Shown piece by piece: positions 35,667-62,792 of a stretch of 64,000 nt of DNA. The notes beneath the pieces were generated by a model, which did not search any database, was not told the origin of the DNA, and was given only the letters and a program-made list of their open reading frames with translations. The position numbers were made by a program, and so were the translations under genes. This stretch comes from Chrysogorgia sp. JL179-B06. Its lineage: Eukaryota > Cnidaria > Anthozoa > Scleralcyonacea > Chrysogorgiidae. The stretch's first letter is position 1, and each line of letters begins with the position of its first letter. Location: the NCBI GenBank assembly GCA_035772405.1, contig JAYKKM010000054.1, positions 2,823,001 through 2,887,000 on the forward strand. Reading direction: 5' to 3'.

Positions 35667-35914
35667 AGAAATTGTAAATAAAAATATATTAATAGCGCTG
35701 TTTTAAAGACTGAAAACTTGCTGTTTTGGATGACTTGGTGTTACGAAGATTACGAGGAAGATTGGTAACGAGATCTGACCATCTGATACGTAATGTTTGG
35801 GGTTACTTGAAGTATTCACCATTTTCCCGCACTTTTACGAATACGATTTCACAGCTCTCCTGCTAAGCTCAGAATTTTACTCAAGCTATTTTATCATCTA
35901 CATTAAAGTTATCG
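35667..35914. promoter_or_regulatory. Shared upstream region of two divergent genes
   Basis: Only 248 bp separate the start codons of the CACTA-like transposase (minus) and the SAM-domain gene (plus). A bidirectional promoter is inferred. No clear TATA box was found. Confidence 0.5.
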
Positions 35915-38900
35915 ATGGATTCTTCAAAGGTAAGCGTACAACTTAGTTCCTGAAATAAAAAGGTCTCAAAATTTTGAACTTTAACATCCTGAATTGTAAG
36001 ATTTCGATAACAAACACTGCGTATAGTGGTTTCGACCGTTCATTAGTATACATTATGATTATGATTATGTGGCATTGTGGCCAAATGCCAATATTAAACT
36101 TATGTAAATGAATTATGGATGAAATCGTGTTCATTGAAGCATAACTGGGAGATAACATAGATTGGTGCTACACTTTCAGGTTTTGAATACTTAATTTTTG
36201 GACACTAGCTTTAAGGATTTATATCGTCAACTCAAGGACAAGGGCAATTGATGAGCGAATTCACAATCGAAGGTCTTTCAAATCATAAACGTATGCTTAC
36301 TACGACTGCTTCAGCCTTCTGTTATGAATGAACTGTCACTGATAAGTTAACACTTATATCACCTGAGATTTTATAGTTTCTTTTGGTAAAAGTCAAATCC
36401 CCATCGGTGTTTTGTTTAAAAGAAAGCAAAAAGGAGGGTATTCACAAGATACAGTATGTTATCAATCATTGTTACGTACATTCTTTTTTTATTATGTAGA
36501 ACACTGAAGCTAAAGCCTTCCTTATAAAAATAGGCCTCAATGAATATGTTGAAGAATTAGTCACCAAGAACAAGGTACAATAACTACAATTTAGTTTCTT
36601 TTTGTATCCATTTATTATGACAGATTCATACAAATATGTATCTTAATATTTTTCAGTTTGAAACGATGTCTGACCTGAAATTGTTAACAAACCTGGACGA
36701 CAATATCTTCCAGAACATAAACATGCCATTGTGTATAGTGCTCAAACTAAGGAACGAGCTAAAAAAGCTCTCAACAGGTACAGTACATGTTTACATGATA
36801 ACTTAATGATCTATATGTATCTATGACAAGGCAATCCAACATAATTTGGGGGCATTGCAAAAGTGGACCATGATATGAAAATAATGAAATATCTGTGACA
36901 ATTATAATTATATTATATTAATTTCAATAACTTTACTATACATAGTAGGTGGCCTCACTACCTGCTTACATGGAGGTAGTTTCCAGGGATTCATTTTCTT
37001 TCCTTTCTGCTTGCTAGGGTAACCTTGGCAGCAAGGCTATCTTTTTGTTTACTTTACCCATGTAAATGCATCAGGTAGGGTCACCCTAATAGACGGGTTA
37101 TATTTCAGTGCAAAAGCACACAATAAAAGCACTCATTTGGTGTATTACAGATGTATCATCTTTTGCTGGCAGGTTATGAAGATGTGTCATCTTTTCTTAA
37201 CCAGTGGAAGCTATAGGAGTCTTATATTATTCTATGTATGTGCGCGCTTCGCAAAACTGCTACTGTATATATAATACTGAGATTTCTAGAGTGATTGAGA
37301 ATCCTTTTAGCAGAAGCTCTTGTGTCAGAAAGATGTATCATCTTTTGCTGGCAGGTTATGAAGATGTGTCATCTTTTCGTAACCAGTGGAAGCTATAGGA
37401 GTCTTATATTATTCTATGTATGTGCGCACTTTGCAAAACTGCTATATATAATACTGAGATTTCTAGAGTGATTGAGAATCCTTTTAGTAGAAACTCTTGT
37501 GTCAGAAAGATGTATCATCTTTTGCTAGCAGGTTATGAAGATGTGTCATCTTTTCTTAACCAGCGGAAGCTATAGGAGTCTTATATTACTCTCTGCATCA
37601 ATGCATTCCGTAAGCACGCTAAGCCACAATAGCATGTGTAAAACAATTAAACCCCATATTTAGCCTCACCATTGACAGTCTTAAATAGTTAAGTGTAGGT
37701 TATAATTTATATATGATGTTTGTGCATTGTTAAATAGAGCATACATATTTACTGAAGAAAAGTAAATACATGTGTCAGAGATGTTAGGCGATTGTAACAG
37801 TTGTGATTTTGCAACTGAAACTATTTAATATGACGTGCATCTGCAGGTGTTGTCGTCCCATGTTTTTTTGCTGTCTCATCCGGAGATTCCTGCATTCAAA
37901 GAACTTTATTACCTTATATGAATAATACTTAATAATAATAATAAGCTAATAATAATAATAACCTAATATGGCCATGTTCTATGAAATGAGAAATGATTAA
38001 ATCTCAATTCCTATAAATTGGGGAAATTAATTACATGTGTGTAGTCATAATGCTCCATTAAAATATCTTTCTACAGTACACACAGATGATGACCAAAATC
38101 CTGATAAAGTTAATGTACTATGTGTAAAACAAGAAGAATGTCAACAGAAGAATACCAATGAAGTCCCAAAAACGAAGCTTTTGCAACTACAAAGCAAGAG
38201 CATGGATGCACAATTTGCTAACTTGCAACTAAATGTATTCACATCATTCTTGGCTGGGAAGGTCAATGAATTTCAACACCAAGGCAAGGTAAAGATGAAA
38301 TATAGTATTGTACTGTTATTTTGAACTCATTACGACACATTACTCGTAAGTACTTGCATCTCAGTGAAACTGAAATACTCGCAACATACTACAGTATACT
38401 CATGAGCATAGTTGTCATGTGAATCAGTAAAAGATCAACAAACCAAAGTGCATTTTGGAAAGGAGTAATTAAAGTGATGGAGGTTACTACCTGTATGTAG
38501 CAAATAGTATTTTAAAAGAGAACCAAGAGCAATTCGATACATTTCAAACTTTGTGTATAACTTCAGACAGCGTGCACAGCAAACTTTAAAAACAGGCCAG
38601 TGTACTATATGCTCCATAAAAACAGCTTGAAAATGCTACATATTCCTATATTTGAAATGCTGCAGTGATTCAAAGACTCATACAGAAACACCGAACATGA
38701 GGGACAATTACTTATGAACCCTCATGAATAAGTATGTGGGAGGATTGTTACAAATCGCCCATATTAGATTTATCTACATGTACTGCACATACATATTTGT
38801 GAAATGAGCATATATGTATCAAGCCTCACAAAATTTCTGAATCCCTGACAGGAAATGAATCCATAACCTTCTCGGCATGTTATGTATTTATTAAGAGCTT

Positions 38901-41900
38901 TATTAAAAGCTTTATTTAGTAAATGCTTGATAGGTAATGTGTGCTCCAGTTCACATCTACATGTACAGTATATCCACAAGCAACCACATTCAAAATACAT
39001 ATGCATTACAAACTGTATATTTATTTTATAGTGGCAAGGTGCCGGAGGACTCCGTGTGTCAGCAGGGACTAGTATCGAGCAAGCTCAAGAGAACACCATG
39101 CTGGTACAAAGTATATTAAACTGTAGTGAGATCAAATATGGGTGCTACATAGTTGAAGGACATGGAGTCGTCACTATTGACCGAAAACGAGGCAAGGCAT
39201 TCATGGGGAACAAGCTGGCCCATATGAGGAAGCCAAGTGCCTATATAAAGGGGAAAAAGAGAGAGGTACCTGTAAATCTATTTTTTGATATGTACTGTGA
39301 CAATTGCTGTACCTGTCCTGTTTATCATAATGTACCTTTTTGATTTTCCCCACTATTATGATACGTCAGCACGAAAACAACACTTTTACGAGACTAAGTC
39401 GATTGAAGAAAACGTAAAATTGTATACATGTACCGCACTTGATTCCCACACTTGGCATATCACAACGATGGGAATTGAGTCTGTTGTCGATTCTCACCCT
39501 TATAAAATAATACAACCTTTATTAACATTTCCTAAACTTATTAACCTACAGTAGTCTAATTTCATTTGTTTAAAGCTTGTCCAAATGGAGGGCTCTGAGA
39601 GTTTGAAAAAAAGTGTAAGTTTAGTAATGTTTTATATACATATTAATATTATACATAATATATAATTTTATAACTCTCGTTAATTATGCTACATGGAGCT
39701 GGTTATCATAAAGGTTCCCCTTTGGGTTTCCCTACTATTAGGATACATCTACGAAGCGAAGCAAACGATCTTCTAACAAGCCAAATAAACAAAAGGTATA
39801 GTACATAATAGATCCATAGAAATTTCATTTTAATATGAAACTTGAGGATTTGTAAGACTTAAAAATGTATAGGGCAATTCCACATGAGAGTAGGAAAATG
39901 CCAACACTCAGGGGCACCCCAAAATATGCCGTTAGTAAAATGTCATTATTTCAGTTGTGCACAGGATAAACCATTTACTATCCAAAGTTTGATATGGCTG
40001 TCTAGCACTATAGCAATTCTTGACTGCAAAAGTGATACTTTTTACCTGAGCTATATATTTTATTACAAATGATGTCATTCAAAACTTTGCTCATAGACGT
40101 TACGTTGTACTACCAGATAATTGTAATACTGTATGACTATGGCACAAAATACCAATACCCTTGTTCTTTGGATATACTTTTAAACTTCACAGGAATTTCA
40201 CTTGAAAAAGTGGTTGTTTTACCTGTAACGTCCATGACACTCGTTTTGTTAAATATATTTTAATCTAAAAAGTTAAAAGTCAATCTTCCCACAAAACATT
40301 TAGCACATTTATCTGAACAATATCAAGAAAAAATTTATAATTTATTTTAGTATTGTTAAAATAATATCTTAATGTCAGGGGAGTTTGTCAGGGATTAGTC
40401 CAAATGTAACGTCCATGATGGTGGAATTGCCCTATACTAAGATAATTAGACAACAAGCACAAGTTTTCTATGAACAAATAGTCAATGAGGTGAGACTGTA
40501 TTGACTAATGTTCATAAAAAGACAAGTGCGAGTATACCATAATACATTATAGTGTGTATGTGAATAAAATTCACATCCTTAATTGGTGTTGGTACGTACG
40601 ATGGTAATTATCCATGTCAATTGAGTTTGTTGTTCAGTGGACTATTGCCCTAACATGTATAATTTCCTAAACCTGTTTACCTATATAATTTCATTTGTTT
40701 TAAGGATGTTGTCTGTGTGAAACAAACTGATAAAGAAGCTGTAAGTTTAGTCAGGTTTTACAGTATTTGTTACAAAATAATTAATATTGTCATTTTGTGC
40801 TCTGTGAAATGTTAGTAATGTATGCACATGTTGTTTTTATTTCCTTTATAGGAGGTGGAAGCTGATACAAATGAAAACAAAAAAGTAAGTACATTACATA
40901 GCAGCTATATACAATATACAATACCATGATTTACTCGGTTTCTTTTGTTCTCGCAGGGAAATTTAATCGCTAAATTCCCCACGTTTATTTGTTTGAAAAC
41001 TACTCATGCATACAAATTAGGGAAAATTTCTAATTTTTCCTCATTCCTATGATATGCATGAGGGAAATTTAGTAGAACCAAAGGATTTCTTTGTCTTCTA
41101 ATTTTCCGTCATTCAAATGCACGGGAAATTTAGTAGACAAAAACTCTGTCTCCAACCACGGGCTGGATAAGGTTCTCAAAGTTATCCTCGGCGATCATAA
41201 TATTACAAACTAATACCATGACTTGTCGGGAAATTCGGCGGCGGGCAATTTAATCGCTAATTTCCCTCAAGTCATGGTATTACTTATAATAATCTATAAA
41301 ATATCTAGCTGGCTGGTTGGTTGCATGTTCTGTTTCTGTCACTTACTGTATACTGTACTATAAATCATTTACATGTACAGTTACAGTTAAATTTAATTGA
41401 AAAGGCAAAAGAAGATCAGGAATTAGAAATAGTAGGACGAGTTGATTAAACTATCTATGTTGATTAAATTTATAGGAGGAATCTGAAAGCAATAGTAAAA
41501 TGATCAAGGATGCTGAATGTGATCCTGAAGAGGTAAGAATGATGGAATTCCTGTTGAATCTATCACATTACGGTGTTTCGCTTGATACAGCAGCTTCGTT
41601 ACAGAACGTGGTAGGTACTTTGTGTATGGCTAAAGCTGGTTACTTCATGTAAGCCTGTCTCCAATACAACTACAGTATAATGAAATTGTCCAAACCCATT
41701 TTGTGATCCTAACATGAAGTAGTAACCCAGAATGTAACAAATAGCCAGCAAAAAATTTGAATTACAATAAACAGCCTACAAAATTGGGCATATTTACTGG
41801 ACGTTATTAGAACCCTGCACATAACTCTGAGACAACAAACTAACTGCTACATATTTCGCATTTTAGGGAATTGAAAGTACTGGTAATGAGCTTTCTCAAA

Positions 41901-42371
41901 TAAGAGCCAAAAATGTGGAAAATAACAAGAGAATGTTGTTGACACTTGGCCTGGTAAGCTTGTGTTTTTTTAAAGTAATGTTGGTGCAAGATTTTAACAT
42001 GTATGTCCATGCAGTGCATGCCTATGATGCATTATTTTTTATAAAAATATTGGGGATAATCTATCTACATGTACTGTATTTGTATTATTAAAAATATGTA
42101 ATTGTTGTAATCTCTATAATTTCAGCTCAATCGATCACAAGCAATAATGATTGCATTATTTCATATGGATATAAAACAGCTGAAATCTGTTCAGATGAAG
42201 GTGTTGAGGGATGTGTGCAAGAAAGCGAACGTCGCCTTTACTAAATCTACTGGGAAGGATGAATTGTGTAATTTACTGGGAACAACATTGTATGGATCAA
42301 AACAAATTGGCAGAATTAATGAAGATGAGGATATCTCTTATGGTAATCTGAAATATACAGATGAACAGTAA
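35915..42371 (+). CDS. SAM-domain protein of unknown function, 12 coding exons
   Basis: Exons: 35915-35929, 36500-36574, 36657-36777, 38077-38288, 39032-39265, 39576-39614, 39742-39795, 40705-40740, 40852-40884, 41476-41532, 41867-41953, 42126-42371. All junctions are GT-AG; all but one are phase 0. Total 1209 bp, 402 residues, no stop. Residues about 6-65 read as a sterile alpha motif (AFLIKIGLNEYVEELV, FETMSDLKLL, then a KLRNELKKL helix). The middle exon (WQGAGGLRVSAGTS, GVVTIDRKRGKAF) is unrecognised. Five mini-exons of 33-57 bp code Lys/Glu/Ser-rich linker. The last exon has a helical segment (MDIKQLKSVQMKVLRD). Head-to-head with the transposase, it may be the second, DNA-binding or regulatory, protein of the same element; a captured host gene is the alternative. 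Confidence 0.72.
37151..37593. repeat. 180-bp tandem repeat, about 2.4 copies
   Basis: Units starting atgtatcatcttttgct begin at 37151, 37333 and 37510 (periods 182 and 177), inside intron 3 of the SAM-domain gene. Confidence 0.88.
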
Positions 42372-42443
42372 ATAATTATATAGTATTAGCATATTTGCAA
42401 ACTTTCAGTTTGTAACAAAATGAGTTACAGCTAATTCAATTAA

Positions 42444-42679
42444 GGTTGTCCTTCAAATTCAAAACTCAAAACCACAAAACGTCAAACTCGCCTTAGCACG
42501 AAAAGCATGATGGGCACGTGCAGGTTAGTTTGAATTATTGCGGGTTGTGCATGTGATAAAAAATGCCACCAACATACAGCAACCCGCAATAATTCAAATT
42601 AACATGCACATGCAAGCTCTCGTCATGCTTTTCCCTCTTAGAGTTTGAGGTTTTCTGGTTTTGACCTTAAAGGACAACC
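42444..42679. mobile_element. TTAA-flanked MITE with long inverted ends
   Basis: Ends ggttgtcctt are perfectly inverted, and TTAA lies on both sides (42440-42443, 42680-42683). The inner parts (tcaaactcg / gagtttgag) also pair. 236 bp, non-coding. A TTAA target fits Kolobok- or piggyBac-type non-autonomous elements. Confidence 0.78.
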
Positions 42680-42689
42680 TTAATTGAAT

Positions 42690-43715
42690 TATACATTTAT
42701 ATAAAAATCTATCACTACATGCCATTCTGTTTATCAAGCTATTGGTCTTGTACGAGTCATGGGGTACTATAGGTCAGGAATATGTGGAACATTTGACAAT
42801 ATTTTTATATCCCACTCTCTTGGCTTGAACATGTGGTTATTTCAGCCATTTTTCTTTTTGTGTCATTTGATTAGATTTGATGATTATTTGTTACCAACTG
42901 TAGGTCATTTGAACAAAAATAACCATAAAAATTCAAACATATATGCGACCTCCCCATGATAATCCACATGTACCAATTATTACATATAATTCACAACTAT
43001 TTTATGAGGAAATTTATTTCTATAATTAACAGAACAATACATGCATGTTTGGAAAGGTAAGGTACTTTCCATTATCACGGTCAGACTGGTCTGATCTGTT
43101 ATCATGTCTCTGGTTTCACATCTATCTGTCTATTTTGGTTTTTGTAAAAGCTATAATATCGGCCCAAAAATAATTGAAACTGATCCACTGGTCTTGATTC
43201 CCTAAAGTATTGTGTTTCATTTTAAAATATAACCAATCACACCGTGTAAATGGAAAGCACCCTCATTTCTAGTATTGAACAGGATATCTTGTAACCTGTC
43301 CAGCAGGAAAATAAATTTCATACTGTATTTCTGTGCATCCATGTTTTCTCTATTTTAAAGTAAAGTTATTGGGTTGCTTAATCCTTCATAGTCAAAGCCA
43401 CTTTAGTATTTTATCATGGCTATAATGTACATCAATTTTATTATATTACATTACGGTACAAGTTTACTGTATTTTATACATTGGTTATAATTGAGAGAAA
43501 ATTCACTTCAATCAAACAATGAATAAACAATCTCTATTTTAAACAAGATAGCGCTGTGTTCCCAGTGATGTTTACAAGTTATAACTGTACATACTGTACA
43601 AGTTTAACGTCCTTGAAAACTCTGCCGGCAGATTACTGTATTTGAATTCCTGCCATAATCTGAAACTCGATTTTACATACATTTTTTTATCATGGCAACT
43701 GAATATTTCAGTAAA
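42690..43715. other. Non-coding stretch after the SAM-domain gene
   Basis: Nothing gene-like was recognised. The right end of the CACTA-like unit should lie here or just beyond, but no CACTA-type terminus was found. Confidence 0.4.
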
Positions 43716-43719
43716 TTTT

Positions 43720-44520
43720 TACAAATTATTTACAAATAACTTGCCAGTAATTTACAAACTATTTACAAACAAATTGGCAGTAGTTTACAAACTACTCACA
43801 CATATTGCACATATTTTACAAGCTATTTACATAGAAGTTGCTCATAATTTACAAACTATTTACAAACTAGTTGCCATATTTTACAAACTATTTACATAGA
43901 AGTTGCTAGTAATTTACAAACAAGTTGCCATATTTTACAAACTATTTACATAGAAGTTGCTAGTAATTTACAAACAAGTTGCCATATTTTACAAGCTATT
44001 TGCATAGAAGTTGCTAGTAATTTACAAACTATTTACATAGAAGTTGCTAGTAATTTACAAACAAGTTGCCATATTTTACAAGCTATTTACATAGAAGTTG
44101 CTAGTAATTTACAAACTATTTACAAACGAGTTGCCATATTTTACAAACTATTTACATAGAAGTTGCTAGTAATTTACAAACAAGTTGCCATATTTTACAA
44201 GCTATTTACATAGAAGTTGCCAGTAATTTACAAACTTTTTACAAACAAGTTGCCAGTAATTTACAAACAACTTCCCAGTATTTACAAGCTCTTTACAAAC
44301 AAATCCCAGTAATCTACAAACTATATACAAACTATTCACAAACAGTTTAACAAGTATTAGTTTAAACCTTGTGAATTTACAAACAGTTTACAAAATTTTT
44401 ACAAAGAAGGCATGCAATTTACATAGTATGTCAAACTACCATTAGTATGTAAATTGGATTTACAGTCTATTTACAAAGAAATTACATATTATTTACATAG
44501 TATGGAAGAGGCTTCGTTTT
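43720..44520. repeat. Minisatellite of the hAT right arm
   Basis: About 12 units of roughly 55 bp alternate tttacaaactatttacatag, agttgctagtaatttac and aacaagttgccatatttta. The motif also appears in the left arm at 27540-27900. Confidence 0.88.
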
Positions 44521-44626
44521 TCCAGTGAAAAAGCTAAAATTTGTTTTTTTTATCAATTGTCGGTCAACAGTTGGTCAATAAAATTTGTTTTTTTTATCAA
44601 TTGTCGGTCAACAGTTGGTCAATAGC

Positions 44627-45783
44627 CAGGGCCGCATTAACAGATTATGGGGTCCGGGGCATAGCAATTTGATGGGGGCCCTATATGGAAAATCCTATAG
44701 GATTTCTGGAAAATGGGTTAAAAATCGTTAAAACCTTAATATAGTAATAACGGGTTATGATGAACATTTTATTCGAAAGTTGTAAGTGGTCCCATGCACT
44801 GAAGTTCAGGGTCAATTAATATGTTTCTTTTTGTCTTGCATAGAGTAAGTTAGAAATAGAATATAGAGTGACAAATTCTCAACGTTTAATATATTTCAAA
44901 CAATGGGCATGAAGACGGAAGCATATATTTGAGTCAGTCTAATAGAAATAATAGTTAGGTTTAAGTACACAAAATGCAGGAAACTTCAAGACGCTGTCAA
45001 ATAGTATGTTCATTTTGTCGATTATAAGACTATTGTTGTTGAAGCACAAGTACTTTGCGTGCCTTTCGTGACGCAAACATATGGATGATTTCACTCAAAT
45101 CTAAACCGCGCACTATGTCAGAATCCAGGCTCATGATAGTAAGATGAGTAAGGCGCATCAAGTTCTTAATCAGTGTAAGCTTCGAAAAAGATCGCTCGCC
45201 ACAGCAATTCGCAACCATCAAGGTGAGATATATCTTGAGTGCGACTTCTACATTGGTCATTGGGAAACATAGCTTGAACGTCTTTGTCGATGATGAGAGA
45301 CGTACATGAATTGTTCCATGCTACAGTCTTTCTCCTCTTTCTGATTCAATAATTATCTGAGAAAAGACTGGAACTGAAGCAGCTCATCCCCAAAATTCGC
45401 TTCTAGATCGTTAGAGTAGAAAGCAGTCAACGTTTCTGCAGCAGCTTGAATCGAGCCTGGTTGCAGCTCCATTCTAACAGAAAGCCGAACCGATCGCAAA
45501 CCTTTACTTACGGCGATCTCCAATTCCAAGTGTAGTTCCCAGACTTTTTTCGATATTTCCTATCTTGTGTATCGGGAAGGAAGGTTTGTACGGCGCATAT
45601 GTCGAAATAGATTTTTTAATCGTCACAATCTATTCAGTATGTACATTGTACAGTTACTAAAAACTCAAAATTCAAATATCCCTTGAGTCGTTTCGCAACT
45701 AATAAACTTTTTCTCATGAGGCCCCCCTGCTCACGCGGCGCCCTGGCAGCTGCCCCTTTTGCCCATAGGATAATGCGGCCCTG
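44627..45783. mobile_element. hAT element with 8-bp target duplication
   Basis: Ends cagggccgcatta are inverted at 44627 and 45783, and the 8-bp direct repeat tcaatagc flanks them (44619-44626, 45784-45791). 1157 bp, with a decayed transposase tail inside. A clean hAT signature, nested in the larger insertion. Confidence 0.92.
45030..45260 (-). pseudogene. hAT transposase dimerisation-domain fragment
   Basis: The minus strand reads NVEVALKIYLTLMVANC, then GERSFSKLTLIKNLMR and LSEIIHMFASRKARKV. That is the hAT C-terminal dimerisation domain (ERxFSxLxxIK block). The catalytic part is missing, so the element carrying it is non-autonomous. Confidence 0.88.
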
Positions 45784-45791
45784 TCAATAGC

Positions 45792-46391
45792 GCTCAAACA
45801 TCCCCAGCAAAAATTGTATTTAAGTGAGTACAGTTGATGTATTCCGTAGTGAAGTATTTCCGATCTGGAGACGGGAGACCGCAGACCATTGAAATCCGAG
45901 ATTGTTTGAAACCTGTCATTTGGCTAATTTACAAACCTTAAGTCAGTTGTGCAATTTAATGTTGTGATGCATGTTAATATTAGTCTAATTTCATCATTTT
46001 AGAAAAGCTCATACAAAAACGTTGCAGCCCAGCGGCCAGCTCAAATTATTCACATGCTGACATACGCTTGTCAACGCATTTATTAAACTCGTTTGAACAT
46101 AAACCCTTGCCAAACCCAACTAAAAACTTCTTAAAAAAGGTCATATTTTTATCCTTTCTAAATTTCTCACTGACTTACTCTGTTGCCAGTTCGGCAGCCA
46201 TTTTGAATAAAGGTTTCATAAGGATGGAAGTGCGATACTTCATGTAATTCGTTTTTGAACTTATTTTATATTTTGGAGACATTTTGGATACTTTTACGCG
46301 AACCGCCGCATATCGCATATTGGCGATTTCGCAAAAGTTGGTCACTATCATATGACACCCCCCCAATCGTGATTCCTTCGCCACGTCCCTG
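45792..46391. other. Right arm of the large hAT insertion
   Basis: Non-coding. It ends with gacacccccccaatcg and the terminal tcgccacgtccctg. The phrase aaaagttggtcac here also occurs near the left end (about 27485). Confidence 0.6.
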
Positions 46392-46880
46392 CATAGAACC
46401 CTGTGGGAGCAGTGGGACTCCTTATAGCACAGGTTTTTCGGAGGAAGTAGCTCCTAGGACAGTGACGCGTTGCCTACGGTTCAGCAGGTAAGAACGGAAC
46501 CAACCAAGTAGGTTTCCAGAGATGCCAAAGCAGTTGCTAAAGTTTATTGATCAGGGCTTGATGGTTGACCTTGTCAAAGCCTTGGACATATCCATGTAGG
46601 CATGTAGACGATAGCGGTCTGTTTACGCGTCCGCGTCCAGTGAGGGAACCTATATATAGTCAAGCACTTCTACTAGCTGGGATGTGCAGGATTTCCCTGG
46701 ATAAAACCATGTTGGGTGTCATTGATTAATACCAGCAAGTGATCTCGTATGTCTTTCGGTCCTTTCGAGAGAGATGGGGCGGTAGTTTTCAACAAGAGCT
46801 GTTTTGTTAAATATAAAGTATGGTTGCGCTGCAGCGACGTACTCGTGAAGAAGTTGATGATATTCAAGGTATTTTAGTAT
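46392..46880 (-). pseudogene. LINE reverse transcriptase, 5' half
   Basis: Minus-strand pieces read ALVENYRPISL, GKSCTSQL, YMDMSKAFDKVNHQAL (RT box A with catalytic Asp) and GVP followed at the insertion point by PQGSM. They run into the part at 27419. Frames are broken in several places. The 5' end of the copy is truncated near 46880. Confidence 0.85.
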
Positions 46881-47058
46881 AGGCATGTTTATATGTTCGT
46901 CAATGTCTGTTAATCAAACCCATATTTTATAAGCCTCAATTATCAATGCATGGTCTTATGACCGCTGACACGTGGATGACTGATTGTTGGCGCACCTGAT
47001 CAGTGGTGCCTAGCAACCAAATCCTTGTTAAGAGATCGGTGACAAATAGAATAGCGAA

Positions 47059-62792
<15,734 letters not shown>

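Larger units (their letters stand above)
27420..46391. mobile_element. 19-kb insertion with hAT-type ends, inside the LINE
   Basis: The left end caggggcgtggcga (27420) and the complement of the right end cagggacgtggcga (to 46391) are terminal inverted repeats with one mismatch. The flanks carry an 8-bp direct repeat catagaac at 27412-27419 and 46392-46399. Removing the segment and one repeat restores the LINE reading PQGSMFILFLLYVND. CAGGG ends plus an 8-bp duplication fit the hAT superfamily. No matching hAT transposase is present. Both inner flanks have minisatellites built on tttacaaactatttac, suggesting that the original element was small and was later enlarged by nested insertions such as the CACTA-like unit. 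Confidence 0.82.
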
